Part shown: in pieces, positions 6,646-10,510 of the stretch | How the letters are laid out: each line of letters begins with the position of its first letter | How positions within the stretch are numbered: position 1 is the first letter of the stretch | DNA from: Lachnoclostridium sp. UBA3262 | GTDB taxonomy: Bacteria > Bacillota > Clostridia > Lachnospirales > Lachnospiraceae | DNA: 10,510 bases | NCBI GenBank assembly: GCA_002362575.1 | Contig: DEUM01000023.1 | Location: 1 to 10,510, forward strand | Direction: 5' to 3' | Position numbers and translations under genes: made by a program | The notes under the pieces: generated by a model | What the model was told of the DNA's origin: nothing | The model's database searches: none | The model's input: the letters and a program-made list of their open reading frames with translations, nothing else

Positions 6646-6653
6646 GGTTTACA

Positions 6654-7352
6654 CTACAAGTTTTCTTCTAACCATTTTTTGTATAAATCCGGTCTTCTGT
6701 CCCGCGTCCGCTGCTCTGACTGCTCCTGCCGCCACTTCCGTATATTCTCGTGATGCCCGGACAGCAAAACCTCCGGCACTTCCCTTCCCAGTATCTCAGT
6801 CGGTCGTGTGTACTGCGGGTATTCCAACAATCCTTCTGAGAAGCTTTCCGTCTCCACTGAATCCTCATTATTCAGCACCCCCGGAACAAGCCTCGCAATG
6901 GCATCCATCATGACCATTGCCGGCAGCTCCCCGCCTGTCAGTACATAATCCCCGATAGACACGTTATCTGTCACAATTTCTTCCAGCACTCGCTCGTCTA
7001 TCCCTTCATAATGCCCACAGAGAAATATAATGTTTTCTTCCGCTGCAAGCTCCTTTGCCATCTCCTGATGAAACACACTCCCCTGCGGCGTCAGATAGAC
7101 AACTCTCGGAATTTCTCCGGCCTCGCTGCAAATCGCCTCATAGCAGCGGTATACCGGTTCTGCTTCCATTACCATTCCGGCGCCGCCGCCATATGGATAA
7201 TCATCTACCTTCAAATGCTTATCCAGCGTATAATCCCGAATATTCTTTGTTTCTAATTCTATCAGCCCCTCTTTCATGGCCCTTCCCAGAATACTCGTAT
7301 TCATCCCTTCCTCTATCATCTCGGGAAACAATGTCATAACGTAGTATTTCAT
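6654..7352 (-). CDS. trmD: tRNA (guanine-37-N1)-methyltransferase TrmD
   Basis: SPOUT-class enzyme using S-adenosylmethionine to make m1G at position 37 of tRNAs reading CNN-type codons, which prevents +1 frameshifting; it works as a dimer with a deep trefoil knot. Visible motifs are DYPYGGGAGMV (51-61), LCGHYEGIDER (111-121), the knot sequence SIGDYVLTGGELPA (132-145), EYPQYTRP (177-184), VPEVLLSGHH (192-201) and RRPDL (219-223). At 232 aa it is slightly shorter than usual at the C-terminus. The position matching the proposed catalytic Asp169 of E. coli TrmD appears to be Glu169 here (in TESF). The ATG overlaps the rimM stop as ATGA, with AAAGGG about 8 nt upstream inside rimM, indicating coupled translation. 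Confidence 0.97.
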   Translation of the reverse strand: MKYYVMTLFPEMIEEGMNTSILGRAMKEGLIELETKNIRDYTLDKHLKVDDYPYGGGAGMVMEAEPVYRCYEAICSEAGEIPRVVYLTPQGSVFHQEMAKELAAEENIIFLCGHYEGIDERVLEEIVTDNVSIGDYVLTGGELPAMVMMDAIARLVPGVLNNEDSVETESFSEGLLEYPQYTRPTEILGREVPEVLLSGHHENIRKWRQEQSEQRTRDRRPDLYKKWLEENL

Positions 7353-7858
7353 TCCATCAGCCCTTTCATCACGTGCGCTGTCACCAGTTTTTCCTCTGTA
7401 TCCACCTTCTTAATGCACTCCGGTATTACAGGGAAAAGAACCTCTTTTCCGCTCTCTGTCTCTATGACAAATACATTGTTTGCCCCAGTCTCTATCACAT
7501 CGGTAATCTCTCCGACAGAAGTCCCATCTTCCTCCACCACTTTTGCACCAATAACATCACAGAGGTAATATCCCCCTTCCGGAAGCGGCAGGGCATTTTC
7601 TCTTGTCACCATCAGATCACACTGGCGAAAGCCCTCCACCTCGTTAATATTATTAAATTCCTTAAACTTTAAAATCACTATATTTTTAAAAAACTTTACA
7701 CCTTCAACATGCAAAGTAAGATTTTCCTTTTTTGTAACTAAGATTACCTCATCACATTTTTTAAAGCGCTGCACATCATCCGTAGTCGGAAATACCTTTA
7801 CCTCTCCCCGGATGCCGTGAGTTGTTGTTATAACGCCAATACGAAGCATATCTTCCAT
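7349..7858 (-). CDS. rimM: 16S rRNA processing / 30S assembly protein RimM
   Basis: Cytoplasmic assembly factor that binds ribosomal protein uS19 and helps mature the head of the 30S subunit. The 169 residues fit the two-domain family: the N-terminal RimM domain opens with IGVITTTHGIRGEVKVFP (7-24), and the C-terminal PRC-barrel domain begins near YYLCDVIGAKV (97-107) and includes GEITDVIETGANNVFVIE (116-133) and LFPVIPECI (141-149). The ATG at 7858 has AGGAGG (7864-7869) at 5 nt; an ATG three codons on would be 14 nt away, so the first is preferred. A strong hairpin terminator lies about 40 bp upstream with no promoter seen in between, so expression probably depends on readthrough from khpA. 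It overlaps trmD by 4 nt. Confidence 0.96.
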   Translation of the reverse strand: MEDMLRIGVITTTHGIRGEVKVFPTTDDVQRFKKCDEVILVTKKENLTLHVEGVKFFKNIVILKFKEFNNINEVEGFRQCDLMVTRENALPLPEGGYYLCDVIGAKVVEEDGTSVGEITDVIETGANNVFVIETESGKEVLFPVIPECIKKVDTEEKLVTAHVMKGLME

Positions 7859-7899
7859 TCTTTCCTCCTGTTCCCATCCGTTCCCTGCCGGACTATTTG

Positions 7900-7930
7900 T
7901 AAAAACCCTGCAAGCAGAACTTGCAGGGTA
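7900..7930 (-). terminator. Intrinsic terminator or attenuator between khpA and rimM
   Basis: On the minus strand a perfect 10-bp stem, ACCCTGCAAG with CTTGCAGGGT and a 5-nt loop (7905-7929), runs directly into a short T run (7901-7905), the hallmark of a Rho-independent terminator. It lies inside what is otherwise a conserved co-directional cluster. No promoter is visible between it and rimM, so partial readthrough, tuning rpsP-khpA above rimM-trmD, is the likely role. Confidence 0.8.
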
Positions 7931-7975
7931 ACTTTTGTGCCAACCGCAAAATCCACACGGGGCACACTTGTTTCT

Positions 7976-8203
7976 TTACTGAATGTCTACCATGATTTTT
8001 TTGTCACTCTTGGAGCCCGCTGCACGTACGACAGTACGGATTGCTTTTGCAATCTTTCCCTGTTTTCCAATTACCTTGCCCATATCGGCAGGAGCGACTT
8101 TCAGGCTTAAGACAATCTCCTTGTCATCCTCCGTTTCTGTGACAACGACTTCTTCCGGATTGTCTACCAATGCACCAGCAATGACTTCTACTAATTCCTT
8201 CAT
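7976..8203 (-). CDS. khpA: KH-domain RNA-binding protein KhpA
   Basis: Small single-KH-domain RNA-binding protein of 75 aa. In Gram-positives its homologue pairs with KhpB/EloR and influences cell elongation and small-RNA or mRNA control. The sequence opens MKELVEVIAGALVDNPEEV and contains the KH GxxG loop as GKQG in VIGKQGKIAKAIRTVV, which contacts nucleic acid. The frame is open further upstream, but GGAGG at 8209-8213 lies 5 nt before the ATG at 8203, and the family normally begins at this point, so the 12-residue extension is rejected. It follows rpsP by 38 bp, the standard neighbour, and is followed by a terminator-like hairpin. Confidence 0.95.
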   Translation of the reverse strand: MKELVEVIAGALVDNPEEVVVTETEDDKEIVLSLKVAPADMGKVIGKQGKIAKAIRTVVRAAGSKSDKKIMVDIQ

Positions 8204-8208
8204 ACTAA

Positions 8209-8213
8209 CCTCC
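8209..8213 (-). promoter_or_regulatory. Ribosome binding site that fixes the khpA start
   Basis: GGAGG on the minus strand, 5 nt from the ATG at 8203 and inside the longer open frame that starts at 8239. Confidence 0.8.
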
Positions 8214-8241
8214 ATTTCGAAACGCCAGCGAAGGGGCACTC

Positions 8242-8487
8242 TTATTTCTCAATGCCCGCCTGCTTGAATAAACGAGCAACTACGTCTGTAGGCTGAGCAC
8301 CGTTTGCCAGCCATTTCTTGGCTGCCTCCTCATCTACCTTGACTACACTAGGTTCCTGATTCGGGTCATAAGTACCAATTTCAGCAATATTTCTACCATC
8401 TCTCGGAGCTCTCTCATCAGCAACTACGATTCTATAAAATGGTGACTTTTTCTGACCTAATCTTTTCAATCTGATTTTTACTGCCAC
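8242..8487 (-). CDS. rpsP: 30S ribosomal protein bS16
   Basis: Ribosomal protein S16, which binds 16S rRNA early in 30S assembly. With the chosen start it is 81 aa, the usual size, and reads (M)AVKIRLKRLGQKKSPFYR, the very conserved opening, followed by VVADERAPRDGR and IGTYDPN. The start is a GTG at 8487-8485, 8 nt from the AGGAGG core of AAGGAGGTG (8494-8502). The open frame continues to an ATG at 8505, but that ATG would lie upstream of the ribosome binding site and add residues not found in the family. It lies 70 bp after ffh and 38 bp before khpA, the common clostridial order. Confidence 0.97.
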   Translation of the reverse strand: MAVKIRLKRLGQKKSPFYRIVVADERAPRDGRNIAEIGTYDPNQEPSVVKVDEEAAKKWLANGAQPTDVVARLFKQAGIEK

Positions 8488-8493
8488 GTCTTT

Positions 8494-8502
8494 CACCTCC
8501 TT
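8494..8502 (-). promoter_or_regulatory. Ribosome binding site that fixes the GTG start of rpsP
   Basis: AAGGAGGTG on the minus strand, with its AGGAGG core 8 nt before the GTG at 8487. It excludes the upstream ATG at 8505. Confidence 0.85.
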
Positions 8503-8557
8503 CATAATACCTGAATTCTATATCCAAAAAAGTATAAAACCTTTGGAACACATATCT

Positions 8558-9904
8558 TTACATTCCCCCAAACGGAAATTTGAAGCCGCCTCTCCTTCTT
8601 CCTTTGCCAGACATCATTCCAGACATCTGTTTCATCATTTTGCGGCTCTGCTCAAACTGCTTCATCAGACGGTTCACCTCGCTGATATCCACGCCTGCGC
8701 CATTTGCAATCCGACGTTTGCGCGATGGGTTGATAATCGAAGGATTCGTCCGTTCCTCCAATGTCATGGAGTAAATAATCGCTTCGGTTCCCTTCAGCGC
8801 ATCATCATCCACTTCCAAGTCAGACGGAAGCCCCATCCCCGGAAGCATACTGAGAATACTGGAGAGTCCCCCCATTTTTTTCATCTGCTGCATCTGCTCT
8901 AGAAAATCATTGAAGTCAAACTCCGCTTTCTTGATTTTCTTTGCCATCTGCGCTGCCTTTTCCTCATCAATCTCCGCTTCTGCCTTTTCAATCAGCGTAA
9001 GAACATCCCCCATACCAAGAATCCGGGACGCCATACGGTCTGGATAAAACTGCTCCAAATCCGACAGCTTTTCGCCCATGCCGACATAGTAAATCGGACG
9101 ACCGGTAATCGCCCGGATGGAAAGCGCCGCACCGCCACGAGTATCGCTATCCAGCTTCGTGAGAACGACTCCATCCACATGAAGCTTTTCATCGAAGGTG
9201 GACGCTACATTGACGGCATCCTGTCCTGTCATGGAATCCACTACCAAAATTGTCTGGTGGATATCTACATTTTTCTTAATATTCTCTAATTCCTCCATCA
9301 TGTCCTCATCTACATGAAGACGTCCGGCGGTATCCAGAATAACAACATTATTTCCATTTGCCTTCGCGTGCTCTACACCCGCTTTCGCAATATCGACGGG
9401 ATTATGATTTGTTCCCATAGAAAATACAGGAACCTCCTGCTTATCTCCGTTTATCTGTAACTGTTCGACTGCCGCCGGACGGTACACATCACACGCTACC
9501 AGCAATGGCTTTCTTCCCTTTTGCTTCAGTTTTCCTGCAATCTTTGCCGTTGTCGTCGTTTTACCAGCGCCCTGAAGCCCGCACATCATAATCACAGTGA
9601 TTTCGTTGCCCGAAAGTAAATCAATCTCGGCTGACGTCTCTCCCATCATCCGAACCATTTCTTCATTTACATATTTTATAACCGTCTGCCCCGGCGTCAG
9701 GCTATTCAGCACATCTTCCCCGGTTGCCCGCTCCTGAACTGCCTTAATAAACTGCTTTACAACACGGAAGTTTACATCCGCTTCCAAAAGAGCCATTTTG
9801 ACTTCTTTGAGCGCTGCCTTTACATCCGCTTCGGTAAGTCGTCCCTTGCTTCTCAGTCCTTTGAACACATTCTGCAATTTTTCAGTCAGACTATCAAATG
9901 CCAT
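8558..9904 (-). CDS. ffh: Signal recognition particle protein Ffh (SRP54)
   Basis: GTPase subunit of the signal recognition particle; it binds 4.5S/6S SRP RNA and signal sequences on nascent chains and docks with FtsY at the membrane. It is 448 aa, normal for the family. The N domain (about 1-90) starts MAFDSLTEKLQNVFKGL. The G domain shows GLQGAGKTT (109-117), DTAGR (191-195) and TKLDSD (249-254). The Met-rich M domain (about 325-448) includes the SRP RNA-binding helices around NPSRKRRIANGAG (392-404) and a Met/Gly/Arg-rich tail. A TTG lies at 9910 in frame, but AAGGTGG at 9911-9917 is 6 nt from the ATG at 9904, which is the conserved start. It follows ylxM by 14 bp. An SRP RNA gene is not seen in the window. 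Confidence 0.98.
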   Translation of the reverse strand: MAFDSLTEKLQNVFKGLRSKGRLTEADVKAALKEVKMALLEADVNFRVVKQFIKAVQERATGEDVLNSLTPGQTVIKYVNEEMVRMMGETSAEIDLLSGNEITVIMMCGLQGAGKTTTTAKIAGKLKQKGRKPLLVACDVYRPAAVEQLQINGDKQEVPVFSMGTNHNPVDIAKAGVEHAKANGNNVVILDTAGRLHVDEDMMEELENIKKNVDIHQTILVVDSMTGQDAVNVASTFDEKLHVDGVVLTKLDSDTRGGAALSIRAITGRPIYYVGMGEKLSDLEQFYPDRMASRILGMGDVLTLIEKAEAEIDEEKAAQMAKKIKKAEFDFNDFLEQMQQMKKMGGLSSILSMLPGMGLPSDLEVDDDALKGTEAIIYSMTLEERTNPSIINPSRKRRIANGAGVDISEVNRLMKQFEQSRKMMKQMSGMMSGKGRRRGGFKFPFGGM

Positions 9905-9910
9905 AAACAA

Positions 9911-9917
9911 CCACCTT
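9911..9917 (-). promoter_or_regulatory. Ribosome binding site that fixes the ffh start
   Basis: AAGGTGG on the minus strand, 6 nt before the ATG at 9904. It directly abuts the alternative TTG at 9910, which is therefore unlikely to be used. Confidence 0.7.
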
Positions 9918-9918
9918 C

Positions 9919-10296
9919 CTAAATAATATCGTATATATCCTCTGCCAGCTTCGTAATTGCCGCTGCAGCTTCTTTATCTGCTCCCTGTCCGGCAATCGTC
10001 TCTATCTTTTTCAGCTTTTCCTTCGTCAATTGGAACTTATGCACCAACTGTAGCTTATCCTCATATTCCTTTAACTTAATCCGGCAGCGTCTGACAATGT
10101 CATATACGCCCTGCCGTGTAATCTTCCGCTCCCCTGCAATCTCACTCAGGGATAAGTCATTCAAGATGTAGTCTTCAAATACCGCACGATGATTTTCTTT
10201 TAATAAAGCACCATAAAAATCATATAAATATGACAGCTCCACAATCTCGTCTAATTCTGTCAAAGATTTACCGGAAGAACCTTGCTCCTTTTTCAT
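9919..10296 (-). CDS. ylxM: YlxM family helix-turn-helix protein (UPF0122), SRP operon partner
   Basis: Small sigma-70 region 4-like helix-turn-helix protein found in Firmicutes just upstream of ffh; in streptococci the homologue binds SRP components and may adjust SRP assembly. Here it is 125 aa. The core runs from LSYLYDFYGALL (about residues 22-33) through LSLSEIAGERKITRQGVYDIVRRC, the helix-turn-helix (about 48-71), then a charged, probably coiled helix. The frame is open to a GTG at 10308, but that codon sits directly on the GGCGG sequence. The ATG at 10296 has GGTGA-type pairing about 8-9 nt upstream, so I prefer it with moderate confidence. It is the first gene after a near-consensus promoter and ends 14 bp before ffh. 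Confidence 0.93.
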   Translation of the reverse strand: MKKEQGSSGKSLTELDEIVELSYLYDFYGALLKENHRAVFEDYILNDLSLSEIAGERKITRQGVYDIVRRCRIKLKEYEDKLQLVHKFQLTKEKLKKIETIAGQGADKEAAAAITKLAEDIYDII

Positions 10297-10306
10297 ATAA
10301 TAAATC

Positions 10307-10339
10307 ACCGCCTGTAAAGTTTTTTTCTTTACAGACGGT
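10307..10339. repeat. Inverted repeat over the ylxM transcription start
   Basis: Two 13-nt arms (10307-10319 and 10327-10339), complementary except for one G-U pair, flank a 7-nt loop of A on the minus strand. The right arm begins directly after the -10 box, so the repeat spans the predicted start of transcription (near 10333) and ends next to the ylxM ribosome binding site. It could be a protein-binding operator or, for the transcribed part, a 5'-terminal hairpin that stabilises the message. Neither strand has a U run, so it is not a terminator. Confidence 0.85.
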
Positions 10340-10368
10340 AGTATACCTTATTTAAAATAAAATGTCAA
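10340..10368 (-). promoter_or_regulatory. SigmaA-type promoter for ylxM-ffh-rpsP-khpA
   Basis: On the minus strand a perfect -35 TTGACA (10363-10368) and a -10 TATACT (10340-10345) are separated by 17 nt of AT-rich sequence. It is the best promoter in the window and fits high expression of SRP and ribosomal genes. The predicted start near 10333 gives a leader of about 35 nt. Confidence 0.88.
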
Positions 10369-10510
10369 GAAATCTTTGCCTCGCTTTAGGGCAATCGCTT
10401 AATCATCGTACTTGGGCGGCTGGTACCGTGTGGTTTCTTACCCTTATATCATTCCCCGAAAAATTATTGTTTCTTTCGTTTGCAGATACGCCGCCCGAGC
10501 ATTGTCTGAG
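10369..10510. other. Unassigned right-end sequence with a long-range inverted repeat
   Basis: No gene can be supported in these 142 bases. All three minus-strand frames are open for a while from the right edge and could be the tail of an upstream gene, but none matches a family I know, for example the end of FtsY. A 10-bp inverted repeat (10411-10420 with 10490-10499, one G-U pair on the + strand) encloses 69 nt. An AT-rich 7-bp stem (CGAAAGA with TTTTTCG, minus strand) can form inside. It may be a structured RNA or chance. Confidence 0.4.

Noticed and set aside
10411..10510. Plus-strand frame open to the right edge from a TTG near 10412
   Set aside because: There is no ribosome binding site, the start would be a rare codon, no domain is visible, and it would run against every other gene in the window.
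10369..10510. SRP RNA or tRNA gene next to ffh
   Set aside because: I see neither the conserved SRP RNA tip sequence (GGAAGG/AGCAGCC type) nor a tRNA T-arm motif on either strand.

Overview
The window is a densely packed piece of a Firmicutes chromosome, most likely a Clostridia member of the Lachnospiraceae type. This rests on the gene order ylxM-ffh-rpsP-khpA-rimM-trmD, the strong AGGAGG-type ribosome binding sites, the TTGACA/TATAAT-type promoters with 17-nt spacers, and the fused HisIE carrying an extra N-terminal barrel-like domain. Species assignment is inference. Every gene I can support is on the minus strand, so transcription runs from the right edge to the left; the plus-strand open frames are shadows.

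Right third (10368 down to 6654): a house-keeping translation and secretion cluster. A consensus promoter with an inverted repeat over its start site precedes ylxM (SRP-associated helix-turn-helix protein), ffh (SRP GTPase), rpsP (ribosomal protein bS16) and khpA (KH RNA-binding protein). A strong hairpin with a short U run follows, then rimM (30S maturation) and trmD (tRNA m1G37 methyltransferase), which overlap by 4 nt. The hairpin probably acts as a partial terminator that sets rimM-trmD below the upstream genes. rplS, the usual next gene, does not follow trmD here.

Middle (6645 down to 4611): a second good promoter reads hisB and hisIE, a two-gene fragment of the histidine pathway. HisIE has about 210 extra N-terminal residues that look like a degenerate HisF/HisA barrel. 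After hisIE come 51-bp tandem repeats in which the last bases of hisIE are repeated in frame, each full unit containing a long palindrome.

Left third (4592 down to 1): a type IV pilus assembly operon. It begins with an unannotated 51-aa single-pass membrane protein tightly coupled to pilB (extension ATPase), followed by pilT (retraction ATPase) and pilC (inner-membrane platform). A separate consensus promoter then drives a type IV prepilin gene that runs off the left edge. Having both PilB and PilT suggests pili that extend and retract. PilB carries a tandem 24+5+24 residue MshEN pattern known to bind c-di-GMP in related ATPases. I see no clear terminator or promoter between hisIE and the pilus genes, so the his promoter may also feed the pilus operon.

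Start sites were re-chosen from ribosome binding sites for pilT, khpA, rpsP, ffh and ylxM, all shorter than the longest open frame. The window holds no tRNA, rRNA, CRISPR array, insertion sequence or prophage gene that I can see. The most interesting points are the small membrane protein, the in-frame hairpin repeats at the end of hisIE, the HisIE domain fusion and the possible c-di-GMP input at PilB.
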